From assembly GCA_021738345.1 (NCBI GenBank), contig JAIPCE010000015.1, positions 1 to 34,700 on the forward strand: DNA of 34,700 nt, given 5' to 3'. Each line of letters starts with the position of its first letter. Within the stretch, counting starts at the first letter, position 1. The notes below the pieces were generated by a model. It had not been told where the DNA came from, ran no database searches, and saw only the letters and a program-made list of their open reading frames with translations. The position numbers and the translations under genes are program-made. Positions 16,422-24,476 of the stretch are shown piece by piece. Source of the stretch: Rhodoferax sp. (GTDB lineage Bacteria; Pseudomonadota; Gammaproteobacteria; Burkholderiales; Burkholderiaceae_C).

Positions 16422-17981
16422 CTAATTTTGCAGGAACATCCGGTAGACCGGGTTATTGGATTCGTCGACGCACGGGTAATCCAGGGTTTGCAGAAATTCG
16501 GCAAACGCTTTGTCATCGGACGTGGGGACCTGCAGGCCCACCAAGATTCGTCCGTAGTCCGCGCCCTGGTTTCGATAATGGAACAGGCTGATGTTCCAGT
16601 TTGGGCGCATCAAACTCAAGAATTTCAACAGCGCACCGGGACGTTCCGGAAAAACAAACCGCAATAAACGCTCGTCCTGTGATAGGGCCGAATGGCCGCC
16701 CACCATATGGCGGATGTGCTCCTTGGCCAACTCGTCGTGTGTCAGATCAAGCGTGTCAAAGCCGTGCTTGCAGAAATTTGCAGCAATTTTTGCCGACTCA
16801 CCCTTGCCGAGCGTGGTCAGGCCGACAAACACATGGGCCTTTACCGCGTCACTGATCCGATAATTGAATTCGGTCACATTGCGGGGACCACCGGGCAAGG
16901 TGCCAATCAATTCGCAGAATCGCCTGAAACTGCCACGCTCTTCGGGGATGGTGACCGCAAACAGCGCCTCTCTTTCTTCCCCGACTTCGGCACGTTCGGC
17001 CACGAAACGCAGCCTATCGAAATTCATGTTGGCACCGCACAGAATGGCCGCATAGGTCTCGCCCTTGGTCTTGTGCAGTGCAGCGTATTGCTTGATGGCC
17101 GCCACTGCCAGTGCGCCCGCCGGCTCTACGATGGAGCGGGTGTCAACAAAGATGTCCTTGATGGCTGCACACACCGCATCGGTGTCCACCGTCATGAATT
17201 CATCGACCAGGTCACGCGCCACCCTGAACGTTTCCTCCCCCACCAATTTGACTGCGGTGCCATCAGAAAACAGACCCACGTCGGACAGGGTCACGCGCTC
17301 TTTGGCCGTAACCGATTGCATCATCGCGTCGGAATCGTTCATTTGTACACCGATGACCTTGATGCGCGGGTCGACCGCCTTGATGTAGTTGGCCACTCCG
17401 GCAATCAGACCGCCTCCGCCAATGGCCACGAAGATGGCGTTGAGCGTGGCGCCATTGAGCGTTTGCATCTGCCGCAGGATTTCCATCGCAATGGTGCCCT
17501 GACCGGCGATCACGTCGGGGTCGTCAAACGGGTGGACAAAGGTCAGTTCCTGTTGTTTTTGCAGGGTCAGCGAGTGGGTGTAGGCATCTGAGTAGCTGTC
17601 ACCGAACAGCACTACTTCTCCGCCAAAGCCGCGCACCGCATCGATCTTGACCTTGGGCGTGGTCGTTGGCATGACGATGACGGCACGGGCACCGAGCTTG
17701 CGCGCGCTCAAGGCAACGCCTTGTGCATGGTTGCCCGCCGAGGCACAGATGACGCCTTTCTTCAACTGTTCGGGACTGAGGTGCGCCATTTTGTTATAGG
17801 CGCCACGCAGTTTGAAACTGCGTACGGTCTGCTGGTCTTCGCGCTTTAGCAGCACGGTGTTGTGCACGCGCTGGCTCAGCGCGCGCGCTGGCTCCAGCGC
17901 AGACTCGGTGGCGACGTCGTAGACACGGGCGGTCAAAATCTTCTTCAGGTAGTCGGCGGGAGTAAGGTGTTGGGTCGTCAT
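16422..17981 (-). CDS. ilvA: Threonine ammonia-lyase, biosynthetic (IlvA)
   Basis: IlvA deaminates threonine to 2-oxobutanoate, the first step of isoleucine synthesis, using PLP. The ORF opens at 18197, but the ATG at 17981 (MTTQHLTPADYLKKIL) fits the family and gives 519 aa. The PLP lysine lies in RSFKLRGAYNKM. The Gly-rich phosphate loop is VAIGGGGLIAGV, and SAGNHAQGVALSA is also conserved. The C-terminal third holds two ACT-like regulatory domains (ALFAVTIPEERGSFRRFCEL and RLLRFVFPERPGALLKFL), marking the allosteric biosynthetic enzyme, not the short catabolic form. It is divergent from the OsmC gene across 81 bp. Confidence 0.97.
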   Translation of the reverse strand: MTTQHLTPADYLKKILTARVYDVATESALEPARALSQRVHNTVLLKREDQQTVRSFKLRGAYNKMAHLSPEQLKKGVICASAGNHAQGVALSARKLGARAVIVMPTTTPKVKIDAVRGFGGEVVLFGDSYSDAYTHSLTLQKQQELTFVHPFDDPDVIAGQGTIAMEILRQMQTLNGATLNAIFVAIGGGGLIAGVANYIKAVDPRIKVIGVQMNDSDAMMQSVTAKERVTLSDVGLFSDGTAVKLVGEETFRVARDLVDEFMTVDTDAVCAAIKDIFVDTRSIVEPAGALAVAAIKQYAALHKTKGETYAAILCGANMNFDRLRFVAERAEVGEEREALFAVTIPEERGSFRRFCELIGTLPGGPRNVTEFNYRISDAVKAHVFVGLTTLGKGESAKIAANFCKHGFDTLDLTHDELAKEHIRHMVGGHSALSQDERLLRFVFPERPGALLKFLSLMRPNWNISLFHYRNQGADYGRILVGLQVPTSDDKAFAEFLQTLDYPCVDESNNPVYRMFLQN

Positions 17982-18062
17982 AGGGTCTGAAAGGTGACTC
18001 CGGATGATAATCGCCCCCTTAGATGGCACATTATTGGGCGCGTGGCGCAAAGGAGTTCGGGC

Positions 18063-18512
18063 ATGGAATGCACGGTGAGTTGGACTGGCGGCTTGAACAC
18101 CCGCTCGGGCATGGGCTTTGTGGCTGAAACGGGAAGTGGCCATGTTTTTGCAATGGACGGCGCGCCCGACGACGCCAAACCTGAAAATGGGGGGCAAAAC
18201 TTGGCGCCGCGCCCGCTAGAGACGGTACTTGCGGGCACCGGGGGCTGTACCGCCTACGATGTGGTGTTGATCCTCAAACGCGGTCGCCACCCGGTGCAGG
18301 GGTGTACCGTCAAACTCACTGCCGAACGGGCAGAGGTCGATCCCAAGGTATTCACCAAAATTCACATGCACTTTACGGTTACCGGCAGAGGCATACCAGC
18401 TAATGCGGTCGAGCGCGCCATTGCCATGAGCCACGACAAATACTGCTCCGCCAGCATCATGCTGGCCAAAACCGCCGAAATCACCACCAGCTTTGAATTG
18501 GTGGAGATTTAG
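18063..18512 (+). CDS. OsmC family protein (YhfA-like)
   Basis: The 149-aa protein starts at the ATG at 18063 (MECTVSWTGGLNTRSGMGF); the longer ORF start at 17994 overlaps the ilvA promoter region and looks spurious. The two conserved OsmC cysteines are visible in TGGCTAYDVV and HDKYCSAS, as in peroxide-reducing OsmC/Ohr proteins, although the YhfA branch has no firmly assigned substrate. It is cytosolic, with no signal peptide. It is divergent from ilvA and followed by a GC-rich hairpin at 18519-18543. Confidence 0.92.
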   Translation: MECTVSWTGGLNTRSGMGFVAETGSGHVFAMDGAPDDAKPENGGQNLAPRPLETVLAGTGGCTAYDVVLILKRGRHPVQGCTVKLTAERAEVDPKVFTKIHMHFTVTGRGIPANAVERAIAMSHDKYCSASIMLAKTAEITTSFELVEI

Positions 18513-18518
18513 CTCTAA

Positions 18519-18543
18519 CTCCCCGCCGGAGGGAAGCGGGGAG
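18519..18543 (+). terminator. GC-rich hairpin after the OsmC gene
   Basis: CTCCCCG and CGGGGAG pair across an 11-nt loop, 7 bp past the stop. Only a weak T-rich stretch follows (cctaattggg), so it may be a repeat instead of a true terminator. The following ggggagcctaattggg is echoed after the hairpin at 18841-18872. Confidence 0.5.
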
Positions 18544-18583
18544 CCTAATTGGGATTCTGGGTGCTAGCGGGCCAGGAGCGGTG

Positions 18584-18667
18584 CAATGGGGGTCGGATAC
18601 CGATTCAGGACAATGATTTGCTCGACGAGCGGGACCTCTCAACGAAATCGGGCTCTGACCCCTATTG
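18584..18667. repeat. GGGGTC-type inverted-repeat element, copy 1 (84 bp)
   Basis: Ends CAATGGGGGTCGGATACC and GGGCTCTGACCCCTATTG are imperfect inverted repeats around a variable centre. It is the same length and orientation as copy 2 at 19242, with near-identical outer arms. Confidence 0.85.
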
Positions 18668-18840
18668 AACTGCGGTGGTGGTGGCTGAGCATCTGCCTGC
18701 GGCGCAAAGCTGGACTGAGGTGGTGGAGGGCGAAAATGGTCGGTGCGTTGTGGAGTTTGTCTGTGTCCTTGGCTTGAATTTGTTTTCTGGCCGCGCTTTT
18801 TTTGCAGTTGCACCTCGCTCCTCCCCACTCACTCCCCCAA

Positions 18841-18872
18841 CCCCTCTCCCGCCCCGCCGGGCGGAAGAGGGG
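18841..18872. repeat. GC-rich hairpin repeat (CCCCTCT...AGAGGGG)
   Basis: A 7-bp stem enclosing an inner GC-rich palindrome, preceded by cactcccccaa and followed by ggagcctcatttgg. It resembles the hairpin at 18519 and, in reverse, the sequence near the window end (34630-34670). Confidence 0.6.
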
Positions 18873-19026
18873 AGCCTCATTTGGTTTCTGCGCGCCGACT
18901 ACGGAATTACCGGGGTGAGGCTGCGTTGCGCTTTTGCCTGCCCACAGTAGTTGCCTGCGGTCGTAGTAAAGGGCTGGCTTGGTTAAGCGCGAGGGTGATA
19001 AGACTGCTGGCAACGCTTAGGGATTC

Positions 19027-19171
19027 GGAAACAGCCAAAGTACCGTTTCTGGCGGCACCGACGGGCGCATTGCGTCGTTACCCTTCGTTTATGTGGCAAG
19101 CCACACTGCACTCAGGGCGTCTCGCACTGCATCCCGCCAGCACCACCAGAAACGGTACCTCAGCTATTTCC
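19027..19171. repeat. 145-bp imperfect palindrome
   Basis: The arms read GGAAAcAGCcaAaGTACCGTTTCTGG on the left, and on the opposite strand at the right GGAAAtAGCtgAgGTACCGTTTCTGG. Pairing continues inward to CGGG-GCA-GCG. A TGTGGCAAGCCACA palindrome lies near the centre. It has no coding content. Confidence 0.75.
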
Positions 19172-19241
19172 GCACCCCTTACTGCTGAAATTCGATGGCA
19201 AGGGAGGGATGGCAGTTGATGTTGGCGGCTTGGTAGCGCTG

Positions 19242-19325
19242 TAATAGGGGTCGGATACCGATTCAGGACAATAGTCTGGACGGAGAGCGCGGTGTCACAA
19301 CGAAATCGGGCTCTGACCCCTATTG
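19242..19325. repeat. GGGGTC-type inverted-repeat element, copy 2 (84 bp)
   Basis: It shares TAGGGGTCGGATACCGATTC on the left and ACGAAATCGGGCTCTGACCC on the right with copy 1 (18584). The central ~35 bp differ. Confidence 0.85.
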
Positions 19326-19447
19326 CAGTGCGGTGGTGGAGGCTGAGACACACTTTGCATTAAGCGTTGTTGGATTCACACTTCTGAATCAGTTTCCTGC
19401 CTGCATTGTTCCTGCAGTTGCACTTCGCTCCGGTTGAACGGCAAAGC

Positions 19448-19527
19448 ACTGGGGTCAGAGCCCCATTTCGTTCGTAACCCTTTTCGCCGAGGCGGTTCCT
19501 GTCCTGAATGGGGATCTGACCCCACTG
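19448..19527. repeat. GGGGTC-type inverted-repeat element, copy 3, reverse orientation
   Basis: It begins GGGGTCAGAGCCCCATTTCG and ends CCTGAATGGGGATCTGACCC, so the arms of copies 1 and 2 appear in swapped order. The centre is unrelated. Confidence 0.8.
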
Positions 19528-19603
19528 CCTAGCCGATCCTGCACTGAAAGCATCGGCGCAGCATGATCAGTGCATTCGGTATGGTTACGGTCCGAAACAA
19601 AAC

Positions 19604-20221
19604 TCAGACCCGGTGCGCCACCGTCGTCATGATCTTGGCCGTGGCGCGCATCAGGTCTTTGACGGGCTGGGGTAATTCCAGTGCACCGGCCTTCTTTGCA
19701 TCGGCGGCGTGGCGCAATTCGTCATCGTGCATTTGTGCCACGATGGCACGGGACGCATGGTCGCCCTCGGGCAAGCGTTGCAGGTGACTCTGCAAATGGG
19801 CTCCCACCTGGACCTCGGTCTCGACGACAAAACCCAAACTGACCTTGTCACCCAGCCTTCCTGCCAATAGACCCAAGCCAAAGGCACCGGCGTACCACAG
19901 GGGGTTGAGCAAGGAGGTGCGGCCTCCCAACTCCTTCAATCTCTGCTCGGTCCACGCCAGGTGGTCAGTCTCCTCGATGCAGGCCTGGGTGAAATGCGCG
20001 CGCAGCGCTTCATCTTTGGTGGCAAAGGCCTGCGCCGTGTAAAGCGCCTGGGCGCACACCTCACCCACATGGTTCACCCGCATGAGCGCCGCTGCCAGGC
20101 GTTTTTCGTTTGCATTCAACTCGGTGGATGTCTCAGGCAAAGTAGGGCAAGGCTGTGCCGCCCAATGTGCGGTAAACAGGGTGCGAAGCGCAGTATCGGC
20201 CGCAGTCAGAAAAGAATCCAT
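19604..20221 (-). CDS. coq7: Demethoxyubiquinone hydroxylase Coq7
   Basis: The 205-aa ferritin-like di-iron monooxygenase hydroxylates demethoxyubiquinone in the penultimate step of ubiquinone synthesis at the inner membrane. Iron ligands are visible as the Glu of [12 protein letters not shown], the ExxH of IEETDHLAW, the Glu of [14 protein letters not shown], and the ExxH of [11 protein letters not shown]. The length matches bacterial Coq7, and the start at 20221 gives [13 protein letters not shown]. It is divergent from the porin gene across 250 bp. Confidence 0.96.
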   Translation of the reverse strand: MDSFLTAADTALRTLFTAHWAAQPCPTLPETSTELNANEKRLAAALMRVNHVGEVCAQALYTAQAFATKDEALRAHFTQACIEETDHLAWTEQRLKELGGRTSLLNPLWYAGAFGLGLLAGRLGDKVSLGFVVETEVQVGAHLQSHLQRLPEGDHASRAIVAQMHDDELRHAADAKKAGALELPQPVKDLMRATAKIMTTVAHRV

Positions 20222-20291
20222 GGCGTGACTTTGTGGTGTTTAGGTGCGCACAGCGAGCGCCGGGCAACGCGCCTTGGCGGACGGAAAGAAT

Positions 20292-20307
20292 GTTGCAGGT
20301 CTGCAAC
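20292..20307. promoter_or_regulatory. Short palindrome in the coq7/porin divergent region
   Basis: GTTGCAG-gt-CTGCAAC is a perfect 7-bp inverted repeat between divergent genes, of the size of a regulator operator. It has no known match, and its function is a guess. Confidence 0.3.
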
Positions 20308-20471
20308 GAAAATAAGGGAAAACCCGATTTTAGCGGACCTTTTTTGCCCTTTTCTTTGCCAAAAGTGCCGCGTGGTGGTGCAATACGTCAACTTCCTTAA
20401 TAGGAGGTTGGCCCGGGGTTCCGAAACCTCATAGCACCGGAGCCCTTTGTTTAACCTTGGAGTATCTCTAC

Positions 20472-21515
20472 ATGAAAAAAACCCTCATCGCTTTGGCAGC
20501 ATTGGCTGCCACCAGCGCATTTGCTCAATCTTCCGTGACTATTTTTGGTATTGTTGACGCGACTTTTGCCTATGGCGATGGTGCTACCACCAAGACCCAA
20601 TTGACCAATTCCGGTTATAACAGCAGCCGTCTGGGCTTCCGTGGTGTTGAAGACCTCGGCGGCGGTTTGAAGGCCAACTTCCACCTGGAAGCTGGTGTAA
20701 ATAATGACACCGGTCTTGGTGGTGGAAATAGCACTAACAACCAAGCTGGTGGCGCTGTTGCTGGTAACGGAGGTCTGAATTTCAACCGCAAGTCTGTCGT
20801 GAGTTTGACAGGTGGCTTCGGCGAAGTGAAGTTGGGTCGTGATTACACTCCCCAGTTCTGGAACTTCACGGTTTACGATCCGTTCGGAACCAACGGCGTT
20901 GGCACGACACGCGCTCTGCTTGGTTCGGGTGGTGGACCAACTAATGTTCGCGCATCCAACAGCATCGGCTACGTGACTCCCAGCATGGGTGGCTTTGGTG
21001 CCTGGCTGCAAACTTATATGGGTGAGAACACCAATGACCTGCCAGATGCAGGTAGCGGCAGTGCCGTTCGCCTGAGCTACGACGCAGGTCCGCTGAGTGT
21101 TGCTGTTGCTTTCAGCGACACCAAGTCGAACAGTGCCAAAGGTTCCGCCGCCACCAATGTGCAGACCACCAACGTCGCTGGCTCGTTCAAGTTTGGTGCT
21201 GCCACTGTCATGGCTTTCTACAATGTGGACAAGAATACAAATCAAAAAGACGTGACCGGTATGACTCTGGGTGGTTTGCTGCCAATGGGACCTGGCACCG
21301 TTCGTCTGGCCTTCTCCAATACCGACAATGGTGCAAACAAGGCGGATCAATTTGCCGTGGGTTACGTTTATGACCTGAGCAAGCGCACAGCCTTGTATGG
21401 AACATTCGCGACCGTCAGCAATTCTGGCACAGGTACAGCCGGCTTGAATGGTGTGAGCGCCACCGCCGGCGGCACTTCTAACGGCTTCGATATCGGCGTC
21501 CGTCACTCGTTCTAA
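20472..21515 (+). CDS. Outer-membrane porin (Gram-negative porin, Omp32-like)
   Basis: The ATG at 20472 has GGAG upstream and gives a textbook signal peptide MKKTLIALAALAATSAFA^QSSVTIFG. The 347-aa product is a trimeric beta-barrel porin of the betaproteobacterial Porin_4 type: IFGIVDATFAYG, SRLGFRGVEDLGGGLKANF, GEVKLGRDYTPQFW (start of the constriction-loop region), YVYDLSKRTALYGTF, and a C-terminal strand ending in Phe (RHSF) for BAM recognition. It allows passive uptake of small solutes, probably anions as in Omp32, though selectivity cannot be read here. It has its own terminator, and its codon use looks biased as in highly expressed genes (inferred). Confidence 0.96.
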   Translation: MKKTLIALAALAATSAFAQSSVTIFGIVDATFAYGDGATTKTQLTNSGYNSSRLGFRGVEDLGGGLKANFHLEAGVNNDTGLGGGNSTNNQAGGAVAGNGGLNFNRKSVVSLTGGFGEVKLGRDYTPQFWNFTVYDPFGTNGVGTTRALLGSGGGPTNVRASNSIGYVTPSMGGFGAWLQTYMGENTNDLPDAGSGSAVRLSYDAGPLSVAVAFSDTKSNSAKGSAATNVQTTNVAGSFKFGAATVMAFYNVDKNTNQKDVTGMTLGGLLPMGPGTVRLAFSNTDNGANKADQFAVGYVYDLSKRTALYGTFATVSNSGTGTAGLNGVSATAGGTSNGFDIGVRHSF

Positions 21516-21550
21516 TCCCACGCTGACTTTAGTCAGCTAAGATTTGAAAT

Positions 21551-21583
21551 AAAACCCCGTTGTGGCAACACAGCGGGGTTTTT
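21551..21583 (+). terminator. Rho-independent terminator of the porin gene
   Basis: AAAACCCCG...CGGGGTTTTT hairpin with an inner GTG/CAC pair and GCAA loop, ending in a run of T, 35 bp past the porin stop. Confidence 0.92.
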
Positions 21584-21613
21584 GCATTGTGTGAAGCACT
21601 TCAAGGATGCCCA

Positions 21614-22831
21614 ATGCTCAGTCGCCCCTTTACGATCCATGGCCGGGCCTTTGCCCACATTGCCGCCTTTCATCCCGAACTGACAGCCTTGCGGCGAGAC
21701 CTGCATGCGCACCCGGAACTGGGGTTCGAGGAGCATTACACGGCCCGCCGTGTCATTGAGTCTCTCAAAGTCTGCGGGGTCGATGAGATTCATCCGCAGA
21801 TTGGCAAGACCGGCGTGGTGGCGCTGGTGCGGGGTCGCATCGCCTCTGACGCCATGGTGGGTTTGCGGGCCGATATGGATGCCTTGCCGCTGCAGGAGCA
21901 CAACGACTTTGGCTGGAAGTCCGCAACGACGGGCCTGATGCACGGCTGCGGCCACGACGGGCACACCGCCATGCTGGTGGGCGCTGCGCGGTATTTGGCC
22001 GAAACACGCAACTTTGCCGGTACCGCCGTGCTGATTTTTCAACCCGGAGAGGAAGGCTATGCGGGTGCCCGGGCGATGATGGAAGACGGTCTGTTTGAGC
22101 GTTTTGCTGTGCAATCGGTGTACGCCATGCACAATTGGCCCGCAATGCGCCCCGGCACCATTGGCATCAATTCTGGTCCCATGATGGCGGCGGCCGACCG
22201 TGTCACCATAAAAATTATCGGTCGCGGTGGCCATGGGGCGCATGCCTACCAGACCGTAGACCCGGTACTGGTCGCGGCACACATCATTACCGCAGCGCAA
22301 AGCATTGTTTCACGCAATGTGCGGCCCATTGACAGTGCGGTGGTGAGCCTGTGTGCCATGCGCGCCGGTGAGCTGGGCGCCATGAGTGTGGTGCCCGATT
22401 CGGCCACCTTGGTGGGTACCGTGCGCACTTTCAACGTGGCGGTGCAAGACCTGGTGGAGCGGCGGCTGGGTGAACTGTGTGCGGCAGTGGCGCAGGCTTT
22501 TGGCGCTACGGCCAAAGTCACTTTTGAACGTATGTACCCGGCCACCATCAACTCTGCGCCTGAGGCCCAATTTGCGGGCGACACGGCGGCGGCCCTGGTG
22601 GGCGAAGACCAGGTCGAGCGTCACATGGAACCCAGCATGGGTGCGGAAGATTTCTCATTCATGTTGCAAAAAAAGCCTGGTGCCTATTTGCGCCTGGGCC
22701 AGGGCGATGTGAGCGGTCGGGGGGCCTGCAACCTGCACAACAACCGCTACGATTTCAACGACGACGTGCTGCCCTTGGGCTCGGCATTGCACGCCAGTTT
22801 GATCGAGCGTGCTATGCCGGTGCCAGCTTGA
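21614..22831 (+). CDS. M20 family amidohydrolase (hippurate hydrolase-like)
   Basis: The ORF opens inside the porin terminator, so the ATG at 21614 (MLSRPFTIHGRAF, with AAGGA upstream) is chosen; the protein has 405 aa. It belongs to the M20D metal-dependent aminoacylase/hippuricase group. Motifs are LRRDLHAHPELGFEEHYTA, LMHGCGHDGHTAML (metal ligands), IFQPGEEGYAGARAMM (catalytic Glu), and EPSMGAEDFSFML with the final metal ligand region. It would hydrolyse N-acyl amino acids or similar amides in the cytosol; the substrate cannot be assigned. It is monocistronic as far as seen. Confidence 0.92.
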   Translation: MLSRPFTIHGRAFAHIAAFHPELTALRRDLHAHPELGFEEHYTARRVIESLKVCGVDEIHPQIGKTGVVALVRGRIASDAMVGLRADMDALPLQEHNDFGWKSATTGLMHGCGHDGHTAMLVGAARYLAETRNFAGTAVLIFQPGEEGYAGARAMMEDGLFERFAVQSVYAMHNWPAMRPGTIGINSGPMMAAADRVTIKIIGRGGHGAHAYQTVDPVLVAAHIITAAQSIVSRNVRPIDSAVVSLCAMRAGELGAMSVVPDSATLVGTVRTFNVAVQDLVERRLGELCAAVAQAFGATAKVTFERMYPATINSAPEAQFAGDTAAALVGEDQVERHMEPSMGAEDFSFMLQKKPGAYLRLGQGDVSGRGACNLHNNRYDFNDDVLPLGSALHASLIERAMPVPA

Positions 22832-22901
22832 AGCCGTAGTTACAAGATGATGTGGATGCAAGGCGTGGCGGCTAGCGGTTTTTGGCAAAACCCCAAGTCC
22901 A

Positions 22902-23055
22902 GGACTCTGACCCCAATAACTGCGGGTTCATGGAGACACTAAAGTTATGCAGTCTTCGTTTGCCTCGGTTTATTGGGGTCAGAGTCCAAAATCCACCACA
23001 CTTCGTGTGTCCCTGACGGGTGCTGCGCATGGATATTGGAATCCGACCCCAATAA
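22902..23055. repeat. Two tandem GGGGTC-type palindromes sharing a middle arm
   Basis: GGACTCTGACCCCAATAA (22902-22919) is the exact reverse complement of TTATTGGGGTCAGAGTCC (22970-22987). The latter pairs again, with two mismatches, with GGAATCCGACCCCAATAA (23038-23055). This gives two adjoining stem-loops of the family seen at 18584-19527, a REPIN-like arrangement. Confidence 0.85.
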
Positions 23056-23100
23056 ACCTGCATCGCGTCGCGCCACTACCGCAAGTCACAGAAAGCCACC

Positions 23101-23117
23101 TCACTTTGAATCGCACC
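23101..23117. repeat. 17-bp motif repeated on the other side of the binding-protein gene
   Basis: TCACTTTGAATCGCACC occurs identically here and at 24405-24421, flanking the substrate-binding protein gene. See the element at 24297-24423. Confidence 0.75.
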
Positions 23118-23188
23118 TCGCAGCTTTTTTGACGCGGTTACCGTGTCAGAATAGCTATTTCAAAATTCTTGTCTCCAAGGTGGTTTCC

Positions 23189-24202
23189 ATGATGAAGTTC
23201 ATTCCTTTTGTCGCAGTCGCGTGTTTCGCGGCGTCAGCGCAGGCCCAGGGCCAGGTCAATGTGATCTGCTCGGTGCAGGCGGAGTGGTGCAACATGATTG
23301 GTACCGTTTACACCCGAACCACGGGTACCAAAATCAATATTGCCATGAAGGGATCGGGCGAGGCCTTGGCCCAACTCATTGCCGAGCGTGACAACCCCAA
23401 GACCGATATCTGGTTTGGTGGTACCGGAGACCCGCATTTGCAGGCTGCCGAGCAAAATCTGACCCTCGAATACAAGTCACCCTCGTTGCCGCAACTGCAT
23501 GGCTGGGCACAGCAACAGGCTTCTCAGTCACAATTCAAGACCGTTGGTATTTATTCCGGGCCCCTTGGCTTTGGCTACAACACCGAACTGATCGCCAAGA
23601 AAAAGTTGGCCATTCCCAAGACTTGGAACGATCTGTTGGTGCCCGCCCTCAAAGGGGAGATTCAGGTGGCCAACCCGGCGTCGAGTGGCACGGCCTACAC
23701 CATGGTGGCCACCTTGGTGCAACTGATGGGTGAGGACAAGGCCTTTGAGTACATGAAACAACTGCACAAGAACATCAGCCAGTATACCCGCAGTGGCACC
23801 GGACCCATCAAGGCGGCAGCGCGCGGCGAAACCACGGTTTCGATCAGCTTTGTGCACGACGCGCCAGGGGAAAAGCTCAATGGTTTTCCGGTGGAGACCG
23901 TCACACCGGCCGACGGTACGGGCGCAGAGATCGGGTCCATGAGCATCATCAAGGGCGCGCGTAACCTGGATGCGGCCAAGAAGTTTTATGAGTGGGCGCT
24001 GACCCCCTCAGCCCAAGAAATGGCCGCTGCTGCCAAGCAGTTCCAGTTGCCTTCGAACAAGGCAGCCAAGGTCGACCGCAATGTGCCTGATTTCAAGAAG
24101 ATCAAGTTCATCAACTACGACTACGCAAAATACGGTGCGTCCGCCGAGCGCAAGCGTCTGATTGCGAAGTGGGAAAAAGAAGTCAATTCCTTGCCACGCT
24201 AG
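23189..24202 (+). CDS. ABC transporter substrate-binding protein, FbpA/AfuA family
   Basis: The ATG at 23189 follows an AAGGTGG ribosome site and gives a 337-aa periplasmic protein with signal peptide MMKFIPFVAVACFAASAQA. The fold motifs fit family-1 binding proteins annotated as ferric-iron carriers: KGSGEALAQLIAERDNPKTD, IWFGGTGDPHLQAAE, SGPLGFGYNTELIAKK, LKGEIQVANPASSGTAY. However, the tandem Tyr (YY) pair of true FbpA iron sites is not visible. The WFGGTGDPH and INYDYAKYGASAERKRLI segments look more like AfuA, a sugar-phosphate binder in Actinobacillus. It is followed by permease, ATPase, tal, pgi and a HAD phosphatase. Iron remains the default database label; I favour sugar phosphates. 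Confidence 0.88.
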   Translation: MMKFIPFVAVACFAASAQAQGQVNVICSVQAEWCNMIGTVYTRTTGTKINIAMKGSGEALAQLIAERDNPKTDIWFGGTGDPHLQAAEQNLTLEYKSPSLPQLHGWAQQQASQSQFKTVGIYSGPLGFGYNTELIAKKKLAIPKTWNDLLVPALKGEIQVANPASSGTAYTMVATLVQLMGEDKAFEYMKQLHKNISQYTRSGTGPIKAAARGETTVSISFVHDAPGEKLNGFPVETVTPADGTGAEIGSMSIIKGARNLDAAKKFYEWALTPSAQEMAAAAKQFQLPSNKAAKVDRNVPDFKKIKFINYDYAKYGASAERKRLIAKWEKEVNSLPR

Positions 24203-24296
24203 CAGACGGGCAAATTTGTGCTTCCACCAAGCCATAGAGTTTCCGGAACTATTCACCGCCCACCGAAGCTACAGATGTCATGCCTACCATCTGTCA

Positions 24297-24423
24297 TGGG
24301 TGCGATTCAAGCTAATGACGCTTCTAACTCTCAGAGGGCAATAGGGTGGTGGCTCAAACATCCCGGCGGATGCGCCGCGCTTATGCACCGTACCAGACGG
24401 TGGGTCACTTTGAATCGCACCCA
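24297..24423. repeat. Inverted-repeat element between binding-protein and permease genes, possibly IS remnant
   Basis: TGGGTGCGATTCAA (24297-24310) and its exact complement TTGAATCGCACCCA (24410-24423) bound ~127 bp. Inside, GGTGGCTCAAAC and GGTGGGTCACTTTGAATCG resemble the repeated terminal motifs of IS21-like elements. No transposase is present. It lies in the 274-bp gap within the transporter operon. Confidence 0.65.
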
Positions 24424-24428
24424 TCCGT

Positions 24429-24449
24429 CATTCCCCCTTCGCGGGAATG
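24429..24449. repeat. dRS3-like palindrome
   Basis: CATTCCC-ccttcgc-GGGAATG directly beside the inverted-repeat element and 28 bp upstream of the permease start. Confidence 0.75.
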
Positions 24450-24476
24450 GCGACAGGTGAGTAGTCTCGAAACACC

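Larger units (their letters stand above)
18513..19603. other. 1.1-kb gene-free region packed with small repeats
   Basis: No ORF here resembles a real gene; the 158-aa frame at 18743-19219 runs through palindromes. The stretch holds two GC-rich hairpins of one kind (18519, 18841), three GGGGTC-type inverted-repeat elements (18584, 19242, 19448) and a 145-bp palindrome (19027-19171). It looks like a landing site for small non-autonomous elements between osmC and coq7. Confidence 0.75.
22832..23188. other. Intergenic region with tandem GGGGTC palindromes
   Basis: 357 bp without a gene. It contains the paired elements at 22902-23055, a 17-bp motif at 23101 repeated at 24405, and the AAGG ribosome site of the substrate-binding protein gene. 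Confidence 0.7.

Noticed and set aside
18743-19219. 158-aa ORF in the repeat-rich gap
   Set aside because: It translates hairpins and a palindromic repeat and has no protein-like conservation signals.
18584-19527. Possible CRISPR array from spaced similar repeats
   Set aside because: Only three copies at irregular spacing, one inverted, each itself palindromic and ~80 bp; no cas genes.
20451-21521. 356-aa ORF antisense to almost the whole porin gene
   Set aside because: The plus strand has a clear signal peptide, porin motifs, terminal Phe and terminator. The antisense frame is a codon-bias shadow with no recognisable domain.
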